Origin: Lates calcarifer
Taxonomy: Eukaryota; Chordata; Actinopteri; Centropomidae
Length of the DNA: 64,000 nucleotides
Assembly (NCBI RefSeq): GCF_001640805.2
Contig: NC_066843.1
Coordinates: 4,028,380 to 4,092,379 of the forward strand
Direction: 5' to 3'
The translations under genes and the position numbers were made by a program. A model generated the notes under the pieces. It had not been told where the DNA came from, searched no databases, and saw only the letters and a list, made by a program, of their open reading frames with translations. Shown here one piece after another: positions 1-10,740 of the stretch. Every line of letters begins with the position of its first letter. The stretch's first letter is position 1.

Positions 1-410
1 ACTTTCAGGGCTGGGTACTGAACTCAGTATATTGTGCTTACCAACTAAAATGTGTTGTTAGTGTCAAAAACTGTCAGCCACTGAAATTTGGCATGGAACA
101 GTTACTTACTCTTTGATCTGACAGTTCCTGAGTGAATTCATACAGCACTAAAACTCCAGTCTTGTGTTTACATTTATATCTGAAACACCCAGACTTTAAA
201 TGTCACCAGTGCCACCTACTCTCTGTAACGTCTAGGATATTGTGAGGTCTAAACATAGATGCAAGTATGTTCAGCTGCCTACAGGTGTTTTCTGTGTTCA
301 TAGCACACTGAGAACATGAGCATATTCCTGCACGCCCTTCAGGCCTCTCTGCTCTGTTAATCCATGCTTGGCCTGGCTGAACGCACACTTACTTACTTAC
401 ACATGATGAA

Positions 411-482
411 TACTGCAGCGAGGCTGAGACGAGCCGGAGCCAGCTTTAGCCGAGTGGAGGCGAGGACACTGGAGTAGCTCAG
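411..482 (+). other. Candidate untranslated first exon
   Basis: This CpG-rich stretch ends in GCTCAG followed by GTGTGAGT at 483, an acceptable splice donor (G at +3 and +5, but mismatches at +4 and +6). It has no ATG, so it would be 5' untranslated sequence. The transcription start is not visible, no TATA box stands out upstream, and 411 is only where CpG density rises. Downstream there is no obvious coding exon for tens of kilobases, which would fit a long first intron of a plus-strand gene. I infer the exon from base composition plus the donor and cannot name the gene. A chance GT in a CpG cluster is the main alternative. Confidence 0.3.
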
Positions 483-690
483 GTGTGAGTTGTGTTACTG
501 TTTTGTTTTTTTATCCCTGTGTTGAGATTAAGCGTCTCTCTGTGGGACCCGGTGACTGTTTACAACATTATTTCTGGAGACGGCAGAGGAGGTGACGTTT
601 TTATTTTACCGCTGTTATCTCGGTGTGGCTCGGTGCAGCGCCGGCCCGACACCTCCTCTCCTTCGCCGTGTCTAACTCGGCGCGGGGTGT
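411..690. promoter_or_regulatory. CpG-rich promoter-like region
   Basis: About twenty CpG dinucleotides fall in roughly 280 bases, while flanking DNA is AT-rich with few CpGs. Such density marks unmethylated promoters in vertebrates. It overlaps the candidate exon and donor at 482/483. This is an inference from composition only; no specific initiator or factor site is claimed. Confidence 0.4.
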
Positions 691-800
691 TAATGGTTAG
701 TGCCTGTGCTCAGTTAGCAGGCTTTTTGTTTTTACTGCTTCTTTGGGAGGGAATGGCTGCATCTCAGCATGTCCAAGATGTTTTGTCTCCATGACGACAG

Positions 801-823
801 TTTATTTATTTATTTATTTTTTT
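801..823. repeat. TTTA tetranucleotide microsatellite
   Basis: Five consecutive TTTA-type units run into a T tract, directly readable. It lies between the CpG patch and the candidate microexon. Confidence 0.8.
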
Positions 824-915
824 GCGTCCTCTTTTCTCCTCTCAAACACTCCTGCTTTAGCCGAGCCTGCTGCCAGAGTCTTATCACACTTGTTTTCTTC
901 CTCTCCCGCCTCCAG

Positions 916-930
916 ATAAATGAACTTCCT
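916..930 (+). other. Candidate 15-nt microexon
   Basis: A long pyrimidine run (TTTTCTTCCTCTCCCGCCTCC) ends in AG at 914-915, a strong acceptor. Only 15 bases later comes GTGAGT at 931, a strong donor. The enclosed 15 bases are a multiple of three and include ATG at 920. It lies 430 bases downstream of the candidate first exon. Pairing of the two sites is inferred; either could be used separately, or both may be cryptic. Confidence 0.2.
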
Positions 931-999
931 GTGAGTGGCAGGAAGTGCAGATTAAAGGTGGCACAGAGTATTTCCTGGAGAGGTGGGCAGCCATGGAGG

Positions 1000-1739
1000 A
1001 AATGAGCTGACACAAGGAATTTAATAACATAAAAGTGCATTGAATATGAGAGGTAGCCACAAGGTGTATAGGCTGCCTTAGCCTGTAATAAACGTGTGCT
1101 TGTGCATTCACACAGAATATCTAGACGTTAGCGTCTGCAGCTGCGCACTTTCCTGCACATCTCTCTTAGATTAGACCTGTCCTTTGGCAGTATCGATATT
1201 TATGTGTAACTCCAGACAGCACCAAGGTGTGCAGTCACTCGAGGCAGTTTAGATTCCTCAGTCTGTCTCGTTTCCATCCATTAAGTCAATACTGATTGTG
1301 GTTCTCACTACAGCATATGTTCCTTTCGGCCCACACCATATCAGCGATTTCTCACACTCCCTCCTCGTCTCATTGTCCCCACAAGCAGTTATTTAGCAGT
1401 TCTTGTAACTCCTCCTGGTGCTACATGTTTCCTCCTCATCCCGTCGCCCACTCGTCTTTTATTTCCCTCCCCTTTATTCCTCTTTCTGTCTGTTTCTTTT
1501 ATGCTCCCCTTGTTGCTCCGTCCTCAGTTTGATTTATAAGTGATCATAACTGTGTGTTGAAGTCATAATTCAGCTGGAAAAGGAACCATCTGGAGCCCAG
1601 TGTGACTGATGGTGACAGGTATAGTAGTGAGGACACTGATATTAGAAAACACATATAGAACAGTTACATGCAGTGGACCATTAGTAGTTATCATCCTGTA
1701 TTGGTTTTGTGAGAAATTAACTTACTGTTTTGTACAAAA
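1000..1739. other. Non-coding interval
   Basis: I see no exon, repeat or RNA gene here. A pyrimidine-rich block near 1335-1530 is low-complexity CT/T sequence; the frame through it has no protein-like features. Confidence 0.6.
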
Positions 1740-1890
1740 AGACATCAATCAGACTGCATCCTGTCGACTCTTATGCACCAAAACCTTGTATCATCTGCCA
1801 TCAGGCAAGATGTTCTGTAGTATCAGAGCTAAAACCACAACTGTTAACCTGCTTCCTCCCATCAGGCAGCTGAATCTGCTTAAGTCTGAC
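1740..1890 (+). mobile_element. LINE ORF2 C-terminal remnant
   Basis: In the plus frame at 1795 the translation reads LPSGK, then SIRAKTTT, then LLPPIRQLNLL. That order matches the conserved C-terminal tail of fish L2/Rex-type LINE ORF2 proteins (LPSGKRYRSIRARTTR followed by FFPQAIRLLN). Similar LPSGK sequence recurs at 14173 in this window, supporting a family relation. Only the extreme 3' end of the coding part is present; reverse transcriptase and endonuclease are missing, as expected of a 5'-truncated copy. The identification rests on remembered family motifs, and the clade is uncertain. Confidence 0.5.
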
Positions 1891-1929
1891 GTCATGACTG
1901 ATGAAAATATTGGGGTCCAACTTCACTAA

Positions 1930-4079
1930 AGCTGTCCTGTTGTCAAGATGCTGTAGTGCTGTATCCTGTGTTGTTTGAATAGATGAAAAAAAAAGTATTC
2001 AGTTGTCATTCTGCCGCTTTCCTTGTTGATGCCAGTGGGTGAAGCGAATAGCTGATTCATGTCACTGTGACTGGTTGTAGTGTAACTTCACATAAAAACT
2101 CCTGACTCCAGACCTCTAATGGACACTTAATCTCATTTTTATCCAGTTTTTACATCTGGGATACTAATTCATCTTTACTCTATTATTGATCGCTTTAACC
2201 GTTTTAATGTTTCATGTTTATAGTGCTGTGTTTGTTTTGCACCTTGGTCCCAGAGAAACATTCTCTCTCTCTGCCTCGTACAGAGATGCACAATAAAACG
2301 GCAGTAAACTTGATGTGATTTGAATACCACAAGGTTCCTTTCTAGGTCATCGTCTTTTCTGTGCAGACTCAGTGATGTTATGTGCAAACCCTGTACTCAT
2401 TTACAATGTTATGTAACCAGTTAGAGACCAGTCCATCTGTCAGCCTCATATACTGCACCATTTACAAATTATACCGTCTTATGGAAGGAGGATGCAGCTA
2501 TTGTGTTGTCCTTCCAACACAGGAAGGTGAATTTACCAACAACCACCCTTTTCTCCTACAAAGCATCTTTATAATACTTATAATTTACTAGATATGTTTT
2601 GGAGAAAACATAAGTTACTCTGTACTGAACAGAGGTCTCAAGGAGTAGCTGATTTTATGAGAAAAACAAATGCCCCTTCAGTGTTGACAGTTGACAGTCG
2701 TATACGAAGTGTTAACATAAACTGAGTATATGCTTCACAAAGGTTGTATTGCAGGACTGTTGAACTGGATTTTATTTGTGCTTATGTTATAGTCTCCACC
2801 CTCTTGCACACACACACATACACACACACACATACGTGCTTCACACACACAAACGTGCATTCATCTTTTGATATAACCAACACACATGCACAAACACACC
2901 CTCACTTTTCCCTTTGTCATTGAGCAGATTGATCTCTGCATCCATTAATAAAGATGAGGTCCTCTCTGCAGGTATGATATATCAATAAGCAATAAGCGCT
3001 GTGTGTTGATACCATAAAAGTTGATTTGCTGGAGCCTTAATAACAGTTGTTTGTTGCTGACTGCGGGTGTCGGGCACCCCCGGGGAGATCCTGTTCTTTC
3101 TGCTGCTGGTATTGCAGTTTTAAACCCTCAGGCTCCAGGGATGAAGTGGATGTAGCGAGACTTTAGCCCAGTTTTTGTACAAGCACAGGCACAGCTGGAA
3201 TCCACAGGAGCCCTCCCATACTTCTTCTCAATTAGTGGCTGCATGATTGGGCTCCATAAAAAGTACTGATGAAAATCGTAATTGCATCTGAACGCAAAGA
3301 GTCGAGAATTAACTCGGCGAGAGGAAGGTAAAGTATGCATGATCAAACAGAACTGTCAAAGTAATGGAGCAAATTAGTCTTTCAGTTTCAGTTACACAAT
3401 TGTTAAATGGCTTGGAAAGGTTATTAGGTGACTGCCTTGTAAGTGTGTAATTTGGGGTCTTATGTACATATTAAAAGCATCTAAAATTATGAGAATGCAA
3501 TTAGATTCCAGTTTAGACATGTGGCATTTTCTTTGTTCTCACTCTCTTTGCCTGACACCGGCTAAAATAAATGAACTTGCACTTTACAGCATTTTTTCCC
3601 ATACCGTAAATTCTTAAATACAAGCTGGTATTCAAGTAATATCCAGCTCACACATAAAAAGCTATTAAAAGTTGAGTAAAAGTGCTAACAGTTTTCATTC
3701 ACTAACTCCAGTCTCTTCTGCTTTGCCATGTTTTCAGTTGTTTTTAAGCCCACTTCCTGCTTTTAATGTGAAAAATCTGTGCAGGAAGAATTGAGAGGCT
3801 TAACAGTGATTGGGAAAACCCCCCAGAAAATAGGCAAAGTAGAAGACGTTTGAATTAATTAATGAGTGAAAACAGTTTTTTAAGAAACTCTGAAAAGAAT
3901 AAGAAGACAGTTCTTACTAAAATAAGATAAAATACATAAATAAAACTGATAATATTAAGAAATAAAAGGCTTGTCTCTAATACAATCTTCGTCCTGGTTT
4001 GCTCTGAGTTTGAGTTTAATAAAGGCCGCTGTTTGACATTTTATGGTATTCTCAAACTTTATTATACATTATATATTAA
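1930..4079. other. Non-coding interval with CA repeat
   Basis: AT-rich sequence without recognisable exons. It contains the CA tract at 2806-2850. A TTCCCTTTGTCAT string at 2907 recalls a miRNA arm but has no hairpin partner. Confidence 0.6.
2806..2850. repeat. Interrupted CA microsatellite
   Basis: CA dinucleotides interrupted by TA and by GTGCTT are read directly; looser CA-rich sequence continues to about 2900. Confidence 0.85.
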
Positions 4080-4310
4080 TAGGGCTGTCCCCCAAAATAC
4101 AATTTTTAATGCTTCAAAGCTTCATGATGAATAATGTTGCATTACTGTTTCTTATTTCATGGGTTATTTGGGATTATACGCAGTCATATGGACGCCGGTT
4201 ACCATGGCATTCTTTGTGATGATGATGTATTTCCTGAATGGCGGTCACAGAGAAGTTGGTCAACCATGACCTAATTGATTTCTGGAGAAAGCTGTCAGAA
4301 AGGCCACATG
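4080..4310 (+). mobile_element. hAT-like repeat end (low confidence)
   Basis: TAGGGCTGTCCCCC at 4080 resembles the terminal sequence of several fish hAT-type repeats, and the AATTTTTAATGCTTCAAAGC that follows is also typical of that group. No matching inverted end was found, so the right boundary is approximate and the assignment is an inference. Confidence 0.3.
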
Positions 4311-6213
4311 AGCTGGAGTTATTTGTATTTTTAATGTTTTAATATATTTTTTTTTATGCTTAACATCAATAATAAAACAATAAATCTGAACTGTATCCCA
4401 CCTCGTCTCTTTCAGCTGCTGTCTTCCTCTCAGTCTAAACTGTCCTTAAAGTAAAAGGTTTAACGTCTCCAGTTGAAAATATAATACTCCTCCCAAATTC
4501 ATTTTACTTAGCGAAAACAAATAAAGGACATTAGACCTCCTTATTGTTTGACTGCAGTGATCATTATCAGGAGTGAAGGTATGAGACAATTCAAGTGCTA
4601 ATTTTTGGATTTTAAGTGCAAGTAATTTAACAAGCAGCATGACAAATTATTTCTCCAAGGGGGTAATAAAAAAAGTAATAACAGAACTTCTGAAATTAGT
4701 TGTGAGCAATGAGAGTTAGGCTAAACGGAGTTATGAGCCCCGGCACTGCTGTCAAATCTCTCTCTCCCTCTTTCACATTTTACAGTCTGTCACTCCCACT
4801 CTCATTTACATCCATCTCTCTCTATAGGACACCTTAAAGTGCGAACATACAAAGCTTCTCAGCCATTGTTTTCTCTCATTTTTCCAAACTACTTGTACCC
4901 TGCGGCTGATGAAAGAGAAACTAATGAGCTCATTAATTTTAATTGTAAGGTATGGATGGTGTTTAGGTGTCGTTCTGCTCAGATATCAAACTGACATGAA
5001 GAAACACTGCACTGGTAACAATATATCTTCACAAAGTATTTTCATCAGGATACAGTATTACACACAGTACCTCCGTGGGGTTTCTTACTGGAGGAAATGA
5101 GTTGAAGTTTATTCAGCGAGCAGCTGCAGTGTTGCCTGGTGACTGAGTGTTTGTTTATGATTCTGATTTAATCAGCAATCCACCAAATTAATCTCTGAAA
5201 TCTATTCAGCGAGGAGCACTAAAGGATCTTGTACACCAGTGTGATTTCAGTTTTATTCTCTGCACTCATTCTCTGTGTTTATGTAGGGTAGTCTCTCAGT
5301 TGTTATAACACTGTGAGATAACTGCAATTCCTTTACCTTAAATATTTTACAAGCTACATAAAATATTGAGTTACTCCTCATAGTAAAGAAAGCGCCAATA
5401 TCAAGTTGCAGCTGTGTAAGCTTTATTTTCTCATTTGTGTGCTCTGCTTTGGCCCCGACTGGGTTGTGATTGACAGGGAGTGGTTCTAATGTAACCGCAG
5501 AAATCAGTTGATAGATTTATTTCGGAGAGGAAAATGTGGAAATTGGACATGCACTCAGAGACAGGAGGACTGTTAAGTCATCAGCTGCGGGGAAATGTGC
5601 AGCCCTCTGAGCTCCAGAATGAAGTGGGACATAAAGTTGTCTGAGGAACACGCAGTCCATTTGAGAGTCTGAAGTCAGAACGTCATAAAACAAACTTTAT
5701 GTAAGTAAATGTGACTTTTAGGACTTCTTGTTGCAGTTTTCTACCTGACTGGGAGGTTAAATGGCATCTTCTCTGGAAAACTTTTCACGTGTTTATTCAC
5801 AAAGTTAAACCTACTGTACTGCAAGATTTTATAAAATAAAAAAATAGAGATATGCAGAGCAGAGAGGATAATGAAGGTTTAGAGAAGAGAAGAAGAGGGT
5901 GTGGAGGTTGAAAGAGATTTTTTTTTTTAGAGATTTTTGTCACTTCTAATACTGTGATTTTCTTTGTTTTGAGACACTGGGACTGCAGAGAACACAGTAG
6001 AGTATGCCACTTATTTTGTCACCTGTGTGGGTTACTTTTTCTTGTAACTCTTTTTAAGAAATAATTGTATGACCAAGGCTAAATAACTACTTACCGCAGG
6101 CAAAGATGTCCTTCAAATGAATGGCATCCTGTACATAAAAGACTTAACAAGTATTTGGACAATATGAAACACAGTTTAATATAAGAAGTGAGCCTTGGAA
6201 AAGTCATGGAGGG
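4311..6213. other. Non-coding interval
   Basis: Contains a pyrimidine-rich stretch at 4755-4830 (CT runs) and short T and A runs near 4350 and 5920. No exon, TE motif or RNA gene is recognised. Confidence 0.6.
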
Positions 6214-6455
6214 TAGAGCTGCATTGGTTAGTTGATTAATTTAATGAATCATCTGACATTTCTGTCATTTTTCAGATATTTTCCAGGTAAAAATGCCAAA
6301 CATTTGCTGGCTCCATCTTCTCAAATGTGCAGGTTTTATATTTTGCTTCAGCAAATGTCACAGTAAACTTAATCTTTTAGTTTTTAACCATTGGTTGAAT
6401 ATACAAGACATTTGAAGATGTTACCTTGGGTGTTGGAGAAATAATGACAGATATT
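6214..6455 (-). mobile_element. Decayed hAT-type non-autonomous repeat
   Basis: It starts with TAGAGCTGCA and AT-rich GATTAAT units. It then carries, in order, ATGCCAAACATTTGCTGG, TCTCAAATGTGCAGG and CAAGACATTTGAAGATGT. These segments characterise a very common fish hAT-derived repeat that begins TAGGGCTGCAAC and is rich in CGATTAAT. The copy is diverged and lacks its second terminus. Related pieces occur at 8922, 34085, 35625, 39415 and 59130. Orientation is relative to the form I remember, which is arbitrary. Confidence 0.55.
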
Positions 6456-8380
6456 AGATATGTTTATCTGTATGTGTGGACTGCTGGTCAGTCCAGGATG
6501 TTGGCGGTTAGTCTGCCCTAATGGAGGGACAGTTTAATACTCACTTACATATTTCTGATCGTACAGAACTGACTGCACTTTGCCTCTTACTCTGCCTTCA
6601 CCAGGGCATAATGGTATTGATTGATTGGTTTTTCCCGACTGTCAACCTCTTATCCCAGGACCAAGATCCCTCCCTAACCTCAGCTAAGTAGTTTTAGCTG
6701 CTTAACCCTAAACAAATACTGCTCATAAAAGAAACTGATGCTCTTGCTCTGCTGATAAGTGCATGAGGTGAAAAGTTTCCTCTTCCTCTAGAGCTTTTTT
6801 GCCGTGTTATAGTTGAGTTGAATATTTATATGGCTCCTCTCTTGGTGCTGTTGATGGTGTCAGGTTAAGCGTAACACCTGTGCGTCACCCTCTGGGGGGT
6901 TTTGAGATGAGAACAGTTTGAACATATTAATTAAAAGTATCATTTACAAGCCCTGAGTCGTTGCATGAAATGTTGAGTTGTTCAGCGGGAGGTTTACTCT
7001 TGAAATCCCCACCAGCACCCGTTGAATGCATCTGTGATGTAACCTTGTTTATCCCAGGCTTTGAGAGAGCTTATCATTACTTGGAGGAGCCTCTAAAGGC
7101 GTCAACAGTCTGGGCTGTTTTGTCACCAAAGACCTGCACAGTAAAAAAAAAAAACAAAAAAGCCTCTGCTCTTCTTTGTCAGCAGGGTGTTGACTGACGT
7201 GCAGTATCTCGCTGCCGGTGAGCCCTGTAGTTTTTCAGTTCGCAGCCCTTGGATTCATCTCAGTGTTTATGTCAGTGGCAACAAAACTGCTTGATGAGCG
7301 TGCCCAGGAGACCGTTGTCCTCAACTTATCACACATAAGAGTCTCTTAGCCTCCAGTCTGAGCCTCAAGGTCTGAAGCCCCTGCTTGTTCTCGTCTGTTT
7401 GCTCTCTCTCTCTCTGCGGTGAGTGATTCAGACCCAGAGCTCAGTCAGCTAGCTGGTTGGACAGAAAACCAGTGGAGCTGCGGTGCCTCAGGCTTGAATT
7501 TAAGCTGCTCTGACACAGGACATGCTCTGCTGCTAACATTAGATGCATGGCTATAACGACCCTGTTCCAGCAAACCAACACGGAGCAGGCACTGGTTTTG
7601 TACTGTCAACCTGGGGCTCCATCAGTAATTCATCATTTTTTTTCCATCTGTACACTTTACTGAGGTGTAAATTAACTTAGTTTCTGATCTGATCACAGAG
7701 CTTCCTGTGAGGTCTGCGCCTTGGCTTTCATCTTTCATCTTGCTCCAACCTTCATCTTTGTCCTCCTCCTCCTCCCTCCTTCTCCCTCCTTCTCCCTCCT
7801 TCCCTTCATTTATCTCACCCTGAAGCAGTAGTGGGTAGGTGTCGGGGTGGAGGGGCGTTTTCTCAATCTCATGCTCCTCTCCTGGGCTCCTGTCTTGTGG
7901 GATTTTCATGGTGGTGTTGTGGAGCATAATTTCCTCCACCTCCTCCCATCCTTTTCCTTTCTTCCTCCCTTTTATCCCCACACAGCTTCATTCACCTCCA
8001 GCACCTGAAAAGCCAATGAATACTACTGTTCCCATGATGCCACTCTGTGTTTGGCTTGCTGAAAGGCATTGAGTAAACAGACGTGCGGCGAGGAATTTTA
8101 ACCAGGTGGGAGGATGAGTCAAGTTTGTTTGACCTTGGTCGTACGACATGGCTTCAGGAAAATGACAAACGACAACAACAACGACCCATCAAAAACTCGC
8201 CTCTTTGCAGCGAATCTGAAATTCAGATCGTCACTCTCCTTTGAGGACAAACTGTGTTTTCTCCCAGCATCCTTCCCCCTCCCACCTCTTCCCCCCTTCA
8301 TTCTCCCTCCACCTCCCCCATCCCCACACACATTGCATGGCCTCATTTGGTACAGAGAGAAATGGAAGACGAATACAAAC
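6456..8380. other. Non-coding interval
   Basis: Holds the polypyrimidine tract at 7761-7806 and a short A run at 7142. Open frames on both strands at 7620-8480 arise from the low-complexity CT and CA sequence and show no domain. Confidence 0.6.
7761..7806. repeat. Polypyrimidine tract (CTCCTTCTCC-type)
   Basis: About 45 bases are C or T on this strand, built of TCC and CTTCTCCCTC units. Such tracts can adopt H-DNA in vitro, which is general knowledge and not shown here. Confidence 0.8.
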
Positions 8381-8435
8381 GCACACACACGCTCACACAC
8401 ACACACACACACACACACCACACACAAAAAAAAAA
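8381..8435. repeat. CA microsatellite with A run
   Basis: Roughly 22 CA units with minor interruptions are followed by about ten A residues. This is the longest dinucleotide tract in the window. Confidence 0.9.
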
Positions 8436-8921
8436 GCTGAAAAACCTGCATGTAGAGCTCTCTCTCTGTGTGCTCAGGCACAGATTTTGTGTTATTGCTG
8501 TAGATCTGTTCTCATTACACACTTGTGCCCACGGGGCATGGAGTGATGATTGCTGTTTTTCGCAGTCAAGCAGGCAGACAACCATTTATATAGTGAAAGA
8601 TTTGCATAAAATTGAGGAAAGTGAAGGGATGCGCTTTGAAGCAACATCATAATTTTTCTCAGTTTACAGTGTATCCTGAATAAACATGTTTGTTTTTTTT
8701 GTTGGATGGTTGTGTTGGATTATAGTCTGTGTATGCCCTCTGACTAGACTCACCCACAGTCTCTGGCTTTAGTCATTTTCCCTTAAGCAACATAATTATT
8801 GTAAATTTATACCACCTGGAACCAGTTTTCTACCAGAGGTGATGTTCAGTGTCCTCTGACCTCTGACCTCTTGTCGAGGGATGTCATATTACAGGTACAG
8901 GTAAAATACAGTTGAGTTGAT

Positions 8922-8972
8922 CAGAGCTGCAACCATCCTACTTTTTAATAATCAATTAATCATTTGTCACAA
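8922..8972 (+). mobile_element. hAT-type repeat fragment
   Basis: CAGAGCTGCAACC followed by AATAATCAATTAATCATTTG resembles the terminal part of the CGATTAAT-rich family also seen at 6214 and 59130. Only about 50 bases are recognisable. Confidence 0.35.
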
Positions 8973-9500
8973 TGCAAAGAGCAGTGCAACATAACAAAGG
9001 TGAACAGTAAAATCATTGCTCAAACATCCTTCACAGTTTACAGACTGTCTTCAAACGCTGTGTAGTTCTATGTGAGTTATCTTGAATTCCTGTGAGAACC
9101 TCCCTGATCTCTGATGAGTTTGCAAAGCTCCTGCCTCCATTTTTTGGTTATATTTAGTCCAGAATTTCTCTCTGCTACGTTGAAAAATTGTAACTTTTGT
9201 GGCAGACTGCAGACAACAAAAACCCTAACATTGGTAGCTGGCGTAGCATAGTGGTTAAAACATTGTTTAACAGAATATTTCACAAAACTACACAAAGCGA
9301 CACACCTGGCAGACTCAGTATCATCTCTGTCCATAAGACTGGATAGTGAAAAACAGACATAATTAGCGCCACGGCTCTCTTTTTTTTTCCTGACGAAAAT
9401 AAAAACACTGTAGATAATCTGTCTTAAATATCACCTTCGTTAAGCCTCATGGTCTCAAAAAGCTCGTGTTTGTTTCCCTGTCATACTTCCTTTTAGCATT

Positions 9501-9540
9501 ATCTCTAATGCTATCTCTAACTCTAACACTAACTCTAAAA
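9501..9540. repeat. Degenerate CTCTAA hexamer repeat
   Basis: Successive ATCTCTAATG, CTATCTCTAA, CTCTAACACT and AACTCTAAAA units form an irregular hexamer-like tandem, read directly. Confidence 0.55.
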
Positions 9541-9556
9541 ACCTAGACCCCAGTTG

Positions 9557-9566
9557 CCCCCCCCCC

Positions 9567-9593
<27 letters not shown>
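9557..9593. repeat. C10 followed by A27 homopolymers
   Basis: Ten C residues run into 27 A residues and then five T. The A run could be a retroposon tail, but I find no recognisable retroposon body to its left. Confidence 0.8.
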
Positions 9594-9597
<4 letters not shown>

Positions 9598-10259
9598 TGC
9601 ATAAATCTGTTGATCATCGCCACAGAGTTAAAGTTTTCTACTTTGCCTTGTCATCTCTTTGACAGTTTTCTCTTTGCTTTTGCCAAAGAGGATAAACATG
9701 TTGGGACTGGGACTGTTTTTTTTCCCTTCCCCCTCTGGAGCAGCCCTCCACTCCCTGCACCATCTGACACAGTGAAGAAGTTTCATCTTTGTTCGGTGCC
9801 ATTAAGCACTTCAGCACATTTTGCTACCAAATCTGAACCAGTGTCACATCAACTAACATGCAGCATAGAGGCTGCCAGTCTCCTTGGCACTACTGTCATC
9901 TTGTTAGCATGCAGTAATTATACTAATGTCTCAAAATTAACGTGGTAATGTTTTATTGATGTGAAAACACTGCACTTACCACCTTTAAATATACATGCCA
10001 GCATATATAATAAAGCACAACACACATACAAAAAGCAGTAGCAGTTGGATTTGTTTTTATAGAAATCTCACGGAGATAAGAATCTTTTTTTCAAGAGGGA
10101 CGGCATAATTAAGCTAATCAAGGAGATGAAAAAGAAAAGAGACAATACAGTCACATGTTTAAACTGTCATTTAGTCAGTAATCACAAACACCATCAGAGA
10201 AATCATCTCTGTAAATTCATTAAGGTATTAAAAAGTGAGAGTTACTGTGGGTATGTGTG

Positions 10260-10740
10260 CGGCTAAACCTCCTTTAATGCTTTAATCTCACTCCTCCACC
10301 TTCCTCGGGGGACGAGGCTGTAGCACAGAGGGGGTTTGGCTGTATGTGGTTTTAATTCTGCTCTGCGTTCATTGGTAATTGAATTCATTACGAGGACACC
10401 GGGCCAAATCGGCTGTTATTTCGCAGTCAGTAGAGGTTGCTAATTAGAAATTAGCTCAAACATTCTGGTGCGCGGCCCCCTCGGGGAGCGTCGTCGTCAG
10501 TCTAAATCTCTGACATACCTACCAATAGCTCGTAATTACAGACCCACAGCTTTGCAGACAAGAGCGCTGTTATCTTTATCCTGGCGTTGAGTGGTGATTC
10601 ACTGTCACCCACTGTCCACATCATTACTGTAAATGAGCTGGCTTAATGGCGAGTCCGTATGTGGCTCCATAAAGCTTCCGGTTCCTCTATAACGCGAGGC
10701 TGCTGAATGAATTCAAAGGAGTTTCTTCAAGTCAACTGTG
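10260..10740. promoter_or_regulatory. Candidate conserved non-coding element
   Basis: This non-repetitive block keeps many CpGs (CGGGGGACGAG, GTGCGCGGCC, GCGTCGTCGTC). It is dense in homeodomain-type cores: GGTAATTGAATTCATTACG near 10374, GCTAATTAGAAATTAGC near 10440, and CGTAATTACAG near 10530. Such composition is typical of developmental enhancers in vertebrate gene deserts. No conservation data are available to me, so the call is an inference. Confidence 0.35.

Larger units (their letters stand above)
8973..10259. other. Non-coding interval with simple repeats
   Basis: Contains a CTCTAA-type hexamer patch (9501-9540), a C/A homopolymer junction (9557-9593), and an A-box-like TAGCATAGTGG at 9244 with no partner B box. 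No exon is recognised. Confidence 0.6.

Noticed and set aside
2907..2920. TTCCCTTTGTCAT resembling the 5' part of miR-204/211
   Set aside because: The match ends after 13 bases, and no complementary arm is present nearby to form a precursor hairpin.
8114..8652. Cluster of overlapping open frames on both strands
   Set aside because: Created by CT-rich sequence and the CA microsatellite, which lack stop codons in several frames.
9244..9254. TAGCATAGTGG matching a tRNA A box
   Set aside because: No B box follows at the proper distance; at most a SINE head relic.
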